A stretch of DNA of 22,771 nucleotides from JANLUX01 sp031363705 (GCA_031363705.1 JANLUX010000143.1:1-22771); one strand, 5' to 3'; shown: positions 1 to 9,325, counted from the stretch's first letter. The notes: generated by a model not told the origin, from the letters alone. Made by a program: numbers and translations.

Positions 1-3000
1 AATCAATATAATTATCACGCATTAACTATTGATGGAAAAGTGAGAGGACAAGAGTTTGATGGAAAAATAAGTCTGAATGATTCCAATGCAGCTTTTGATT
101 TTGCCGGACTGATTAATTTAAATAAAGGAGAAGAGCAATATAAGTTTACACTTGATTTGAAGGGAGCTGATTTAAAAAATCTCAAATTAACCGATGAAGA
201 TATCCGCATAGGTCTGATTGCTGTAACTGATTTAAAAGGTGGTGATATGAATACCATCAATGGCAATGCTGGCATTACAAAAATTATAGTTACAAAAAAT
301 GGCGAGAAATATGTTTTGGATTCAGTAATGTTTGCGTCTATCAATGAGAGCAGACGAAGTGAATATACCATTAACAGTGCATTGATAGGTATTAAGTACA
401 ACGGCACTTTTGCTCCTGGCGATTTGGTGAAAGAAATAAAAAATTATTTCAACCAGTATTTTCCTGTATTAGAAACCAATGAAGGTGGATCAGCTCAGCC
501 ACAAAAATTAAATTTAGAAATTCAATTACATAACCATCCTGTGATATCCGCTTTTTTTCCATTGCTCACTGAATTTGAACCTGGCGTGATAACAGGAAAT
601 TTTGACAGCGAAAAAAAAATGCTTAGCGTAAAAGCAAATATTAACAATCTTGTTTACGCTTCCACTGCAATTCGAAATCTGAATCTTGATGTCAATGGTG
701 ATGATCAGAAATTAAGTTATATGTTAACATGTAAACAGGTTTCTGCAGCACAGGTTCGCCTCGAAAATTTTACTGTGGAAGGAGCGGTCAAGGATAAATC
801 AGTTACTATAAATGTTTCTTCAATTGATGACAACAAGAATAAAAAACTGCTTGTGCAGACAAGTGTTACTAAAGAAGCTGCAAACTATAAAATTATAGTG
901 GGAAGCGAATTTTATCTCGCCAATCAGCAATGGAATATAGCAAAGGATAATTATCTGCTGGCAGGCAATGATGGTTTATTGATTCATAACTTATCGCTCT
1001 CCCGCTCTGATCAGAATGTGACGGTAACTTCTGTAAACAACAGGTTCAATGATGATTTAAGCATTAAGATAAAGAGCTTTCAACTTGCTGATGTTTCGCA
1101 TATCATTGATAAGGACACCAATTTAGTTGCAGGTATAGTAAATGCAGATGTATTATTGAAAAGGATAAATAAAACTTACGGAATAATTGCTGATGCCTCC
1201 ATAAACAACCTTGCAATCCGGCAAATCAATGTTGGTAACCTCGCTGTAAAAGCAAGCAATCCCTCAGGAGAAAAATTTGATGTCAATGCAAAGCTTAGCG
1301 GAGCAGGTAATGAATTGAATCTGGATGGTTATATGATAACAAAGGATTCAACCAATGCACTTAATTTTAATACTGACATTCAATCGCTCTCTATGAAAAC
1401 CGTTGAAGCTTTTTCATTTGGTCAGGTTAAAGATGCTGATGGGAATATACGCGGTAAGTTTATTATTAAAGGTACTATCAGTGATCCTGATATTAATGGA
1501 TCATTAACATTAGTCAATGTTTATGCAAATCCGGTTGCATTGAATAACAGGTTGCATTTTACCAATGAAACGCTGAAAATAAAATCAGACGGAGTTTATT
1601 TTTCTTCTTTTACGGTATTTGACCAGGATGGACATTCCGCAGTTATTGACGGTTCAGTAAACATGACGCATTTCGCCAATTACAGATTTAACCTGGATTT
1701 AAGCACCAATGATTTCATGGTGTTTAATACAACACAGGAAGACAATAAACTTTACTATGGAAGAATGATTATTGACAGCCGCATTAAAATTGGCGGCACT
1801 ATGAATTTACCTGTAGTAACATCCAATGTTAAATTAAAAGAAGGATCCAATTTTACATTTGCTGTGCCCGAACAAAAACTAACAACAGATAAGGGTGAAG
1901 ATGTTGTTTTATTTGTTGACTCATTAGCCTTCCATCGCATTATTACACGCAATGAAGAAGTGGAAAAAGAAAAAACACAGCTGAAAGGATTTGATATTTC
2001 ATCCAATATTGAGGTGGATGATAAAGCAACTTTAAGATTACTTATTGATCCATCTACATCAGACTCATTGGTTGTGAGAGGAAATGCAGCACTCACGTTT
2101 GCGTTGGATCCAAGTGGTAAAATCAGTCTTACCGGTGGCTACGAACTTACAGATGGAAGTTATCTTGTTACATTACAATCAATCATTAAAAAGCAATTTA
2201 AAATTCAACCCGGAAGCACCATTACATGGAATGGTGATGTGATGGATGCAGATTTAAATATCACAGCCATTTACAGCATCCGAACTTCGCCTGCTGATTT
2301 GGTTGCTGACCAGGTGGGCGGTTTGAGTGATGCTGAAAGGAATGTATATCGTCAGCGTTTGCCTTTTAATGTTTTATTAAAAATGACAGGTCCGTTATTA
2401 AAACCTGAAATAAATTTTGCAATCGAACTTCCACAAGAGGAAAAAGGTGCAATGGGCGGAACTGTTAATGCCAGATTAATTCAGCTGAATGAAGATCCTT
2501 CTGCGCTAAACAAACAGGTTTTTGCATTGTTAGTGCTCAACAGGTTTATACAGGAAAACCCTCTTGAAACAGCGGGTGGCGGAACTGCCACAGTTGCGAG
2601 AAACAGTGTAAGTAAATTTCTTTCAGCACAATTAAACCAGCTCGGTTCTAAATTTATTCCTGGTGTTGAATTAAATTTTGATGTACAATCCTATGAAGAT
2701 TTCTCAACAGGATCAGCTCAGGGAAGAACAGAAGTGGAGATTGGTTTGCGAAAACAATTACTGAATGAGCGGGTTGAAGTACAAGTGGGAGGAAGCATTG
2801 ATGTGGAAGGTGATCGTGCAAAACAAAATAATGCCAGTGACATAACCGGTGATGTTGTTGTAGAATATAAATTAACTGAGGATGGAAGATACCGTTTGAA
2901 AGGTTTCAGGCATAATCAATATGAAGGTGCAATGGAAGGACAGATAACTGAAACAGGCGGTGGTGTACTCTATACACGTGATTTTGACAGGTGGAAAGAT

Positions 3001-3081
3001 TTTTTCAAACGACCTAAAAAAATGGTAAACAAAAAAGAGAAATTAAAAGATCCAGGAAGTAATGAAGCCGGTCAGAATTAA
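1..3081 (+). CDS. tamB: TamB-family translocation/assembly protein, 3' part (5' end outside the window)
   Basis: The reading frame is open to the left edge, so the N-terminal anchor and part of the helix are missing; 1026 residues are visible. TamB proteins span the periplasm as a long hydrophobic-grooved beta structure and work with an Omp85 pore in outer-membrane assembly or lipid transport. Most of the visible protein is repetitive beta-strand sequence. The last ~450 residues look like the TamB C-terminal domain (DUF490): GGYELTDGSYLVTLQ at about residue 712, a P-F-N-V-L-L-K-M-T-G-P-L-L-K-P strand at about 788, and the K-F-L-S-A-Q-L-N-Q-L segment typical of Bacteroidota members. The end is strongly basic (FFKRPKKMVNKKEKLK). 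The gene overlaps the Omp85 lipoprotein gene by 20 bases, so the two are probably co-transcribed and functionally paired. A second TamB paralogue lies at 16992-21413. Family assignment is firm; the physiological substrate is unknown. Confidence 0.9.
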   Translation, partial: NQYNYHALTIDGKVRGQEFDGKISLNDSNAAFDFAGLINLNKGEEQYKFTLDLKGADLKNLKLTDEDIRIGLIAVTDLKGGDMNTINGNAGITKIIVTKNGEKYVLDSVMFASINESRRSEYTINSALIGIKYNGTFAPGDLVKEIKNYFNQYFPVLETNEGGSAQPQKLNLEIQLHNHPVISAFFPLLTEFEPGVITGNFDSEKKMLSVKANINNLVYASTAIRNLNLDVNGDDQKLSYMLTCKQVSAAQVRLENFTVEGAVKDKSVTINVSSIDDNKNKKLLVQTSVTKEAANYKIIVGSEFYLANQQWNIAKDNYLLAGNDGLLIHNLSLSRSDQNVTVTSVNNRFNDDLSIKIKSFQLADVSHIIDKDTNLVAGIVNADVLLKRINKTYGIIADASINNLAIRQINVGNLAVKASNPSGEKFDVNAKLSGAGNELNLDGYMITKDSTNALNFNTDIQSLSMKTVEAFSFGQVKDADGNIRGKFIIKGTISDPDINGSLTLVNVYANPVALNNRLHFTNETLKIKSDGVYFSSFTVFDQDGHSAVIDGSVNMTHFANYRFNLDLSTNDFMVFNTTQEDNKLYYGRMIIDSRIKIGGTMNLPVVTSNVKLKEGSNFTFAVPEQKLTTDKGEDVVLFVDSLAFHRIITRNEEVEKEKTQLKGFDISSNIEVDDKATLRLLIDPSTSDSLVVRGNAALTFALDPSGKISLTGGYELTDGSYLVTLQSIIKKQFKIQPGSTITWNGDVMDADLNITAIYSIRTSPADLVADQVGGLSDAERNVYRQRLPFNVLLKMTGPLLKPEINFAIELPQEEKGAMGGTVNARLIQLNEDPSALNKQVFALLVLNRFIQENPLETAGGGTATVARNSVSKFLSAQLNQLGSKFIPGVELNFDVQSYEDFSTGSAQGRTEVEIGLRKQLLNERVEVQVGGSIDVEGDRAKQNNASDITGDVVVEYKLTEDGRYRLKGFRHNQYEGAMEGQITETGGGVLYTRDFDRWKDFFKRPKKMVNKKEKLKDPGSNEAGQN

Positions 3082-5368
3082 ATTTTTTTTCATCGTGTTA
3101 TGTCTGTTCGCAGTTTCGTGCACAGGATTGAAATATGTTCCTGAAAACGAAAAATTATATAAAGGTGCTGATATAAAGCTGGAATCGCATCAGAAAATAA
3201 AAAAGAAAAAACCAATCATTGAAGCAGCAAATAAAGCTGTTCGTCCGAAACCCAATAAAAAGTTTTTAGCCAGCCGTCCGAAATTATGGATGTATTATGT
3301 AGCAGGTAATCCAACAAAGAAAAAAGGATTCAGAAGCTGGTTGAAGAAACAGGGAGAACCTCCCGTTTATTTAAGCTCTGTGAAGCCCGGTGAAACAGCA
3401 AAGTTTATTGATGCAAAACTTTTTAATATCGGAATTTTTAAAAGCGCCACAGAGTTTAAGGTTGTAGAAAAAAAGAAAACTGCACGGGTTCAATACACTT
3501 GTCATGTGCATCAGCCTTATAAAATAAAGGAGATCATTTTTCCTGCTGAGGATGATATGATGAGTGAGTTAATCCGCGAATCGCTAAAGAAATCACTGGT
3601 TAAAGCGGGTGACAATTACAATCTTGATGTGTTGAAACAAGAGCGTGAACGCATTGATATTGTGCTAAAGGAAAATGGATATTTTTATTTTAATCCTGAT
3701 TACTTGTTATTCAAAGCTGACAGCTCGGATGCTGATAAATCTGTAATACTTGAATTATCAATAAAAGAAGAAACTCCTTACCAGGCATTGCTGATCTACA
3801 GGATAAATGATATTTCAGTAGATGCAGATTATTCACTGGAAGAAGAAAGGCAGAAAGTCATAAAAGATACAATGACGGTGGATGAGGTTCTGTTCAAATA
3901 CAAAGAAAAAAAGATCCGTTTTAGTGTAATTGCCAGGTCGGTTTTTTTCAGGAGAAATGATATATACTCCCGCAGAAGACACAATCAAACGCTGAACCGC
4001 CTGATGACAATGGGTAATTATAAATTCGTGAATGTAAAATTTTTTGAGAGCGATACTGCTAATCCCGGATTTTTAAATGCGCTTGTTTTACTTACACCAA
4101 TGCCTAAACGTACATTCAGATCGGAGATTGATCTGGTTTCAAAGTCTAATGATTTTATTGGTCCACGCCTCAATGTAAATTACAGAAACAGAAATACATT
4201 TAATGGTGCAGAACTTTTCAATCTTACGCTGGGTGGATCTGTTGAAACGCAATTTACAGGTAAGTACAAAGGATTGTATTCGTTTGAAATAAATCCTAAA
4301 GCTGAGTTATATGTTCCGGGTTTCATTGTTCCATTCAGGTTAAAAAAGCAGGATGGGTATTATCTTCCAAAAACAAAGTTTGCATTGGGATATAATTATT
4401 TGAGCCGTGTAAATTATTTTAACCTGCGTTCGTTCCAGTTTCAGTATGGATATAAATGGAAAGAAAACATTAAGAAGGATCATGAATTAAATCTGGTAAA
4501 TATTAATCTGACTTCAATTGCTAATGAGTCACCTGAATTTTTAGCATTGCTGGAAAAAAATCCTTTTCTCAAAAAAAGCTATGATGAACAATTTATTGCC
4601 GGGGCTACTTATTCATTTACATTTAATGAGCAGGTAATACCTGAACAACAGAACCAGTTTTATTTTAATACCACTGCTGAAACAGCCGGAAATTTTATTT
4701 CGCTTGCTAAACAAATCGGAACAGGAAGAAAAGCATCATCTGAAAATCCGCATGAAATTGCAGGTGCTGTTTATTCGCAATTCGCAAGGCTGACTGTTGA
4801 TGCAAGAAATTATTTCAATTTTAAAAACAAAAATAAAATTGCAATAAGATTTTATACCGGCATTGGAAAACCGTATGGAAATTCTTCTACACTTCCATAC
4901 ATCAAACAATTTTTCAGTGGCGGACCTAACAGCGTTCGTGCATTTAAAATTAATTCACTTGGTCCTGGAATTTATCAACAGAGTGATGATAACCAGACTG
5001 CATTTCTTGAACGCGGTGGAGATATTAAAGTGGAAACAAATGCAGAATACCGCTGCAATCTTTTTGGCATGTTAAAAGGTGCATTATTTATTGATGCCGG
5101 TAATGTCTGGTTACTCAAAGGCAATCCTGACACCACTTCAACACCATTTGCTATTTCCCGTTTTGTAGATGAGATGGCTGTAGGAACTGGAGTAGGACTA
5201 AGAATTGATGCTTCATTTTTTGTGCTGCGTTTTGATCTTGCAACACCGCTTAAAAAACCATGGCTTGATAAAAAAGACCGGTGGGTGCTTAACCAAATGG
5301 ATTGGGGAAATGCTGGATGGAGAAGTGATAATTTAATTTTGAACATAGCCATTGGTTATCCCTTCTGA
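3062..5368 (+). CDS. tamL: TamL-like Omp85/BamA-family outer-membrane lipoprotein
   Basis: 768 residues. The N-terminus is a lipoprotein signal (F-A-V-S-C, lipid Cys at residue 20), unlike proteobacterial TamA, and matches the lipidated TamA form called TamL in Bacteroidota. A basic region (residues 40-110) is followed by POTRA-like sequence (about 110-320), then a 16-strand-type barrel rich in alternating aromatic residues and ending in F. The Omp85 loop-6 signature is present as FFSGGPNSVRAF, with Arg at 626; the family's VRGF is VRAF here, which I believe is common in this branch. The start lies inside the preceding tamB gene, so translation is probably coupled. It is expected to form the outer-membrane partner of that TamB in inserting or moving outer-membrane material. 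Other Omp85 roles such as BamA are less likely because of the lipobox and the TamB neighbour. Confidence 0.88.
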   Translation: MKPVRIKFFFIVLCLFAVSCTGLKYVPENEKLYKGADIKLESHQKIKKKKPIIEAANKAVRPKPNKKFLASRPKLWMYYVAGNPTKKKGFRSWLKKQGEPPVYLSSVKPGETAKFIDAKLFNIGIFKSATEFKVVEKKKTARVQYTCHVHQPYKIKEIIFPAEDDMMSELIRESLKKSLVKAGDNYNLDVLKQERERIDIVLKENGYFYFNPDYLLFKADSSDADKSVILELSIKEETPYQALLIYRINDISVDADYSLEEERQKVIKDTMTVDEVLFKYKEKKIRFSVIARSVFFRRNDIYSRRRHNQTLNRLMTMGNYKFVNVKFFESDTANPGFLNALVLLTPMPKRTFRSEIDLVSKSNDFIGPRLNVNYRNRNTFNGAELFNLTLGGSVETQFTGKYKGLYSFEINPKAELYVPGFIVPFRLKKQDGYYLPKTKFALGYNYLSRVNYFNLRSFQFQYGYKWKENIKKDHELNLVNINLTSIANESPEFLALLEKNPFLKKSYDEQFIAGATYSFTFNEQVIPEQQNQFYFNTTAETAGNFISLAKQIGTGRKASSENPHEIAGAVYSQFARLTVDARNYFNFKNKNKIAIRFYTGIGKPYGNSSTLPYIKQFFSGGPNSVRAFKINSLGPGIYQQSDDNQTAFLERGGDIKVETNAEYRCNLFGMLKGALFIDAGNVWLLKGNPDTTSTPFAISRFVDEMAVGTGVGLRIDASFFVLRFDLATPLKKPWLDKKDRWVLNQMDWGNAGWRSDNLILNIAIGYPF

Positions 5369-5415
5369 TTGGCACGTTTTTTAAAACTGTGGAATTAAAC
5401 ATTAAAAAATTCAAC

Positions 5416-6009
5416 ATGAAAACAATAAACAATTTAAGTAAAGTTTTACTGGATGCAGGAATAATCTTTACATTTTTTATCGGTTTAACAGCCTGCAATA
5501 ACAATAAGCAGGAAGACACTAAAGAAGTTGCAGAAGAACACAATGAAGCCAAGATGGATAACAATGCACAGGAAAAAGATGCACAATTTTTAGTGAATGC
5601 TGCAGAAATTAACCTGATGGAAATTGATCTGGGTAATCTTGCACAACAAAAAGCCACGATGCAAGAAACAAAAGATTTAGGTAAGATGATGGTGGATGAG
5701 CACACCAAAACAATGAATGAATTAAAGGAACTTGCAGCAAGGAAAACTATTACTATTCCAACTTCCGCTACCGAAGAAGGACAGGAGAAAATGAAAAAGT
5801 TGGCTGATAAATCAGGACATGACTTTGATAAAGACTATTGTGATGCAATGGTGGACGGACATAAAGATGCGATAGACAAATTTGAAAAATCATCAAATGA
5901 TGCCACTGATCCTGATATCAAAGCATGGGCTGCCGCTACACTTCCCGCACTCCGCAACCACCTAGATCATGCAAAAACATGTCAGGAGCATTGCAAAAAC
6001 ATGAAATAG
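5416..6009 (+). CDS. DUF4142 domain lipoprotein
   Basis: With the ATG at 5416 the product has 197 residues and a clean lipoprotein signal (F-I-G-L-T-A-C, lipid Cys 27). An upstream in-frame GTG at 5389 would add nine residues before it and is less likely. The mature part is the helical, ferritin-like DUF4142 family: AQFLVNAAEINLMEIDLG, then M-M-V-D-E-H-T-K-T-M-N-E-L, then a second helical pair with D-A-M-V-D-G-H-K-D-A. The last residues hold a C-x3-C pair (TCQEHCKNMK). The residues after the lipid Cys are rich in N, Q, E and D, which could act as a surface-export signal in this phylum, but that is a guess. It follows the tam genes by 47 bases with no promoter box seen, so it may be the last gene of their operon. 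The function of DUF4142 proteins is not established; some are stress-linked envelope proteins. Confidence 0.85.
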   Translation: MKTINNLSKVLLDAGIIFTFFIGLTACNNNKQEDTKEVAEEHNEAKMDNNAQEKDAQFLVNAAEINLMEIDLGNLAQQKATMQETKDLGKMMVDEHTKTMNELKELAARKTITIPTSATEEGQEKMKKLADKSGHDFDKDYCDAMVDGHKDAIDKFEKSSNDATDPDIKAWAAATLPALRNHLDHAKTCQEHCKNMK

Positions 6010-6037
6010 TGCGTCAATATAAACTCATAGTTTGAGT

Positions 6038-6073
6038 AAAAAAATAACGGTGCCGTAACACCGTTATTTTTTT
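6038..6073. terminator. Bidirectional intrinsic terminator
   Basis: A perfect inverted repeat: seven A, then TAACGGTG, a 6-base loop (CCGTAA), then CACCGTTA and seven T. It gives a stem of 8 mixed pairs plus 7 A-T pairs, and a U-tract whichever strand is read. It separates the convergent DUF4142 and DUF4139 genes and can end both transcripts. Confidence 0.93.
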
Positions 6074-6090
6074 ATTATAGATTTAAAAAT

Positions 6091-7701
6091 TTACAAGCCC
6101 GCTATTTGTTTTCCTTTCGGATATTTAACCGTAAAACCTAAACGCAGTTTTTTACTTTCGTTGGGTTGCAGCTTTAACTTCCATTTTACAGTTCCGTTTT
6201 CTATGTTGTGATCACCACCTTTTAATTCATCAACTTTTATTTCAATTTCCTTATTCTGCGTAACAGGTATCTGATCCTGCAATAAAATTTCAGCTGAAGT
6301 ATTTTTTGTATTCCGAATTGTTATCTCATACATGAAGGAACGTTCTTTATAAGCACCAAATAATTTCGTGCTGCTGAATTCTTTAAGCTTCTCACGTTTT
6401 ATATTAATCCGCTTATCACGACCTAGGGAAAGCGTAAGTGTATCTTCAGTTTCTCCTGGATTGATATAGGATTCACCAATATAAGCACCATCAAAATAAA
6501 TATTTGCTGAGCCGGGAGTAAGACTTAAATTTTCCCAACCGGTAAGCCTTGCAGTAAGAAATGCATCACCATCCATTTTAGGAGTTGCTTCATAACTATA
6601 AGATGCCGGCAACTGGAAAGATTGAATATCCACCTGGTATTCTTCTCCATCTGAAAGAATAGAATAAGGAATACCAATTGCAAAATCACTGCTCAGTTGA
6701 TTTTGATTTAGCTGTACCGGAATTGATTCCATTTGCTTAGCATCCTCATTGAAACCGGGTGATGTTGATGGCACTTCTCTACTTTCTGCTGCTGAAGGAC
6801 GATTAGCTTTTTGAAGCATATATACTGGTCGCGGTTCATAAAAATTCAAGAACCATGTTGTTAATTCCGGCTTCACACCTCCCTCCTGCGGATTGCCTGT
6901 GGATAATACCAATTTTACATTCTTCCAGTCTTCACCTGTATTTTGGCTTGCTTTAGCTTTATAAATTAATTCCACAGGACTATTGATATCCTTTGCACGT
7001 ATATCATAAAACGGATACCATGTTGCATTGGAGGCAATCAGATAACTCAAATCAAAGCTTGCATTTGTTTTTGTTTTTACGGCAACGTTTACAACTATAC
7101 TTCCCGAAGGCTGATTTTTTCTATTGTTTAACTCAGCCAATTGGTTCTTTAGTTTTTCAATTTGTTCTTTTTGTTTTTTCTCTTTGATACTGTTATCTAA
7201 TAATTTGTCTTTTACTTCCGCCAGCTTTCTGCTGAAATAATCAATCATCGCTTGTAATTGAGCAGCAGTAACTCCCACATTGGCCCCGCCAATTGATTTA
7301 TTTGCAAGCAAAACATTTTGCTGTTCCTGTAACACTGTAGTGGTATTTAACGTTTGCTGGTATTTATAATTAAGCGAATCAAGAAGGACTTCCAATTCAA
7401 CAACTTCTTTGGATTTAATTTTATCCTTAAGATAGTTTTGCTTAAAAGCAACATTCAGCATCACAGCATCTCCCATTCCTTTCACATTAATGCTTTGCGG
7501 ATTGATATACGGAGAAAGCCCATCAAACACCAGTTCATAATTACCGGGATTCAAACTAACCTTAGCGGTTCGGTTAAGCATAGCCCCGTTTTGGTAAAGC
7601 TTTACTTCTTTAATTTCCGTATTGCTGATAACCTTAAGTTCCTGTGCTGAAATAAAATCTGTAAGAAATAAAGTCAGCAGCAAACAAGAGACATTTTTCA
7701 T
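6091..7701 (-). CDS. DUF4139 / mucoidy-inhibitor MuiA-like exported protein
   Basis: 536 residues from the ATG at 7701. In-frame ATGs also exist at 7719, 7731, 7755 and 7770. I chose 7701 because it gives a short standard signal peptide (MKNVSCLLLTLFLTDFISAQ) and because the -7 box at 7738-7745 lies inside the longer versions. The start at 7719 remains possible. The N-terminal domain is DUF4140-like: V-K-L-Y-Q-N-G-A-M-L-N-R-T, then LVFDGLSPYINPQSINVKG. A coiled coil follows (about residues 95-200, rich in K, E and Q, including KEKKQKEQIEKLKNQLAELN). The C-terminal DUF4139 beta domain contains W-Y-P-F-Y-D-I-R-A, GEDWKNVKLVLSTGNP and a final LRLGFTVKYPKGKQIAGL. The protein is probably periplasmic. 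The family name comes from a mucoidy phenotype; its biochemical role is unknown. It is divergent from recF. Confidence 0.87.
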   Translation of the reverse strand: MKNVSCLLLTLFLTDFISAQELKVISNTEIKEVKLYQNGAMLNRTAKVSLNPGNYELVFDGLSPYINPQSINVKGMGDAVMLNVAFKQNYLKDKIKSKEVVELEVLLDSLNYKYQQTLNTTTVLQEQQNVLLANKSIGGANVGVTAAQLQAMIDYFSRKLAEVKDKLLDNSIKEKKQKEQIEKLKNQLAELNNRKNQPSGSIVVNVAVKTKTNASFDLSYLIASNATWYPFYDIRAKDINSPVELIYKAKASQNTGEDWKNVKLVLSTGNPQEGGVKPELTTWFLNFYEPRPVYMLQKANRPSAAESREVPSTSPGFNEDAKQMESIPVQLNQNQLSSDFAIGIPYSILSDGEEYQVDIQSFQLPASYSYEATPKMDGDAFLTARLTGWENLSLTPGSANIYFDGAYIGESYINPGETEDTLTLSLGRDKRINIKREKLKEFSSTKLFGAYKERSFMYEITIRNTKNTSAEILLQDQIPVTQNKEIEIKVDELKGGDHNIENGTVKWKLKLQPNESKKLRLGFTVKYPKGKQIAGL

Positions 7702-7737
7702 AAGTGAGTTGAATTTCATAAGTGTGTTCATTGTTTT

Positions 7738-7745
7738 CAAATTTA
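7738..7745 (-). promoter_or_regulatory. Bacteroidota -7 box for the DUF4139 gene
   Basis: Read on the minus strand this is TAAATTTG, an exact match to the phylum's TAnnTTTG -7 element. No convincing -33 TTG was found at the usual spacing. It would start transcription just upstream of the ATGs at 7719 and 7701, which argues against the longer starts. Confidence 0.5.
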
Positions 7746-7786
7746 GTTTGTTCATACGTATAAGATGCACCCGATTTGTAATTCCA

Positions 7787-7794
7787 TAAATTTG
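7787..7794 (+). promoter_or_regulatory. Bacteroidota -7 box for recF
   Basis: TAAATTTG, an exact TAnnTTTG match, 34 bases before the recF ATG. No -33 TTG is evident at the usual distance. It is the same octamer as the divergent box at 7738-7745. Confidence 0.55.
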
Positions 7795-7828
7795 CTCTCC
7801 ATTTATATGAAGGAATAATTAAGAGCTG

Positions 7829-8911
7829 ATGCACATCCGGAAACTTTCTCTTTTTAATTTTAAAAATTATAGTGAAGCAACATTTGAGTTCGCTCCACAG
7901 GCCAATTGCTTTACAGGTTCTAATGGTAAGGGAAAAACAAATGTGCTGGACGCAATTTATTATCTCTGCATGTGTAAAAGTTTTTTTAATGCAACAGATA
8001 GTTTGAATATAAAGCATGATCAATCATTTTTTACTATTCATGGAATATTTTCCTTAAATAATAATACAGAAGATATTTTTTGCGGGCTGAAGCAAGGTCA
8101 GAAAAAAATTTTTAAAAGAAATCAAAAAGAATATAACCGCCTGGCAGAACATATTGGTTTGTTACCAGTAGTGATGGTAGCTCCTGTTGACCAGGAGTTG
8201 ATTACGGGCGGTAGTGAGGAACGCAGAAAATTTATGGACAGCATCATTTGCCAGTATGATAAAGTTTATCTGGATGATTTAACAAACTATCAAAAAATTC
8301 TTCAGCATCGAAATGCATTGCTGAAACAAATGAGCAAATCAAATAATGCTGATGAGAGCTCACTGCAAATCTGGGACGAGCAATTGGTGAGCTATGCAAT
8401 TAAACTTTATGCAACACGCAATCGTTTTGTAAATGAATTTGCTCCTTTGTTTACTGATTTTTACAAAACAATTAGCGGAGAAACCGAAACAGTGAGAATA
8501 ACTTATGACACTCATTTACACGAGGGAGATTTTGCAGAACAACTAAAGCGCGCATTTACACGTGACCGTTTGTTACAATACACTACAACAGGAACTCACA
8601 AAGATGATTTGATCATGCAGATTGATGGACATCCGGCAAAACGTTTTGGATCACAAGGCCAACAGAAATCAGTAGTGGTTGCTTTGAAGCTTGCACAATT
8701 TGAATTATTAAAAAATGCACGAGGCTTGAAACCTATTTTATTATTGGATGATATTTTTGATAAGCTGGATGATAAACGAGTGAACAAGCTGATGAGCTTA
8801 GTAAGCCACCACACTTTCGGACAATTATTTATTACAGACACCAATGATGAAAGAGTGCTGAGTATTTTTGAAGGGATACAGACACCGATAAAGAATTTTG
8901 TGCTACAGTAA
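7829..8911 (+). CDS. recF: DNA replication and repair protein RecF
   Basis: 360 residues, the normal RecF length. RecF is a cytoplasmic SMC/Rad50-like ATPase that binds gapped DNA and, with RecO and RecR, helps load RecA. The N-terminus MHIRKLSLFNFKNY is typical. Walker A is G-S-N-G-K-G-K-T-N (30-38), the T-G-T-H-K-D-D-L motif is at 254-261, the ABC-type signature is F-G-S-Q-G-Q-Q-K-S (273-281), and Walker B is P-I-L-L-L-D-D (302-308) followed by the D-loop (D-K-L-D-D). All nucleotide-binding motifs look intact. The ATG at 7829 fits the family N-terminus and the -7 box upstream. It is not next to dnaA or dnaN here, as is common outside the classical replication-origin cluster. Confidence 0.97.
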   Translation: MHIRKLSLFNFKNYSEATFEFAPQANCFTGSNGKGKTNVLDAIYYLCMCKSFFNATDSLNIKHDQSFFTIHGIFSLNNNTEDIFCGLKQGQKKIFKRNQKEYNRLAEHIGLLPVVMVAPVDQELITGGSEERRKFMDSIICQYDKVYLDDLTNYQKILQHRNALLKQMSKSNNADESSLQIWDEQLVSYAIKLYATRNRFVNEFAPLFTDFYKTISGETETVRITYDTHLHEGDFAEQLKRAFTRDRLLQYTTTGTHKDDLIMQIDGHPAKRFGSQGQQKSVVVALKLAQFELLKNARGLKPILLLDDIFDKLDDKRVNKLMSLVSHHTFGQLFITDTNDERVLSIFEGIQTPIKNFVLQ

Positions 8912-8951
8912 TCTGCATTAAATGATATTAACTAACGTTTTTTGAGAACCG

Positions 8952-8983
8952 TTGATTTGCGGCATAATTTTTTTATAGATTTA
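8952..8983 (+). promoter_or_regulatory. Probable promoter of the small gene at 8998
   Basis: TTG at 8952-8954, a 21-base spacer, then TAGATTTA at 8976-8983, one mismatch from the TAnnTTTG -7 box. A second TTG at 8957-8959 would give a 16-base spacer. The box ends 14 bases before the ATG. Confidence 0.4.
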
Positions 8984-8997
8984 TAAAAATAAAAATT

Positions 8998-9219
8998 ATG
9001 AGCGGAGCATTTGTAAGAGAATCTGATGATCAAGGGTTGCACGACATCCCTCCTACCCTCAATGCATTGATCCTGTATCTAACAAGAGAAAATAACGATA
9101 TCAGAGTTTATGAGAAAAAAAGTTTTGTAAATCCTGCGAATGGCAAACAGGTCCATGAAATGAGTAATGGAAATTCTTATTCAATAGATGATGACAGTAA
9201 GTGGTATGTATTAGATTGA
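8998..9219 (+). CDS. Small hypothetical protein, 73 aa
   Basis: I do not recognise this family. The product is a small acidic soluble protein without signal peptide or membrane segment. The N-terminus (MSGAFVRESDDQGLHDIPP) is followed by a hydrophobic helix-like stretch (LNALILYLTREN) and a polar C-terminal half that ends in D-D-D-S-K-W-Y-V-L-D. It is probably a real gene: it has its own promoter-like sequence, an ATG in an A-rich context, and no competing frame, and it lies alone between recF and the sulfotransferase operon. Its amino-acid make-up is protein-like rather than that of a random frame. Some small cytoplasmic Bacteroidota proteins start in a similar MSG/S-F-V-[KR]-E way, but I cannot give a function. 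Confidence 0.7.
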   Translation: MSGAFVRESDDQGLHDIPPTLNALILYLTRENNDIRVYEKKSFVNPANGKQVHEMSNGNSYSIDDDSKWYVLD

Positions 9220-9325
9220 CCACTTTCCTCATTACTTACCCGATATACCTCAAATCCAGCCTCATTTCATCAGTAAATCTCCTCTGTTTTTTTAAATTCG
9301 CGCATTGTTAAACCTTTACATAAAT

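Noticed and set aside
4975..5708. Two overlapping minus-strand open frames of 125 and 139 codons across the tamL/DUF4142 junction
   Set aside because: They run opposite to well-supported genes, have Ser/Pro-rich low-quality translations and no promoter or family motif. They are antisense shadows.
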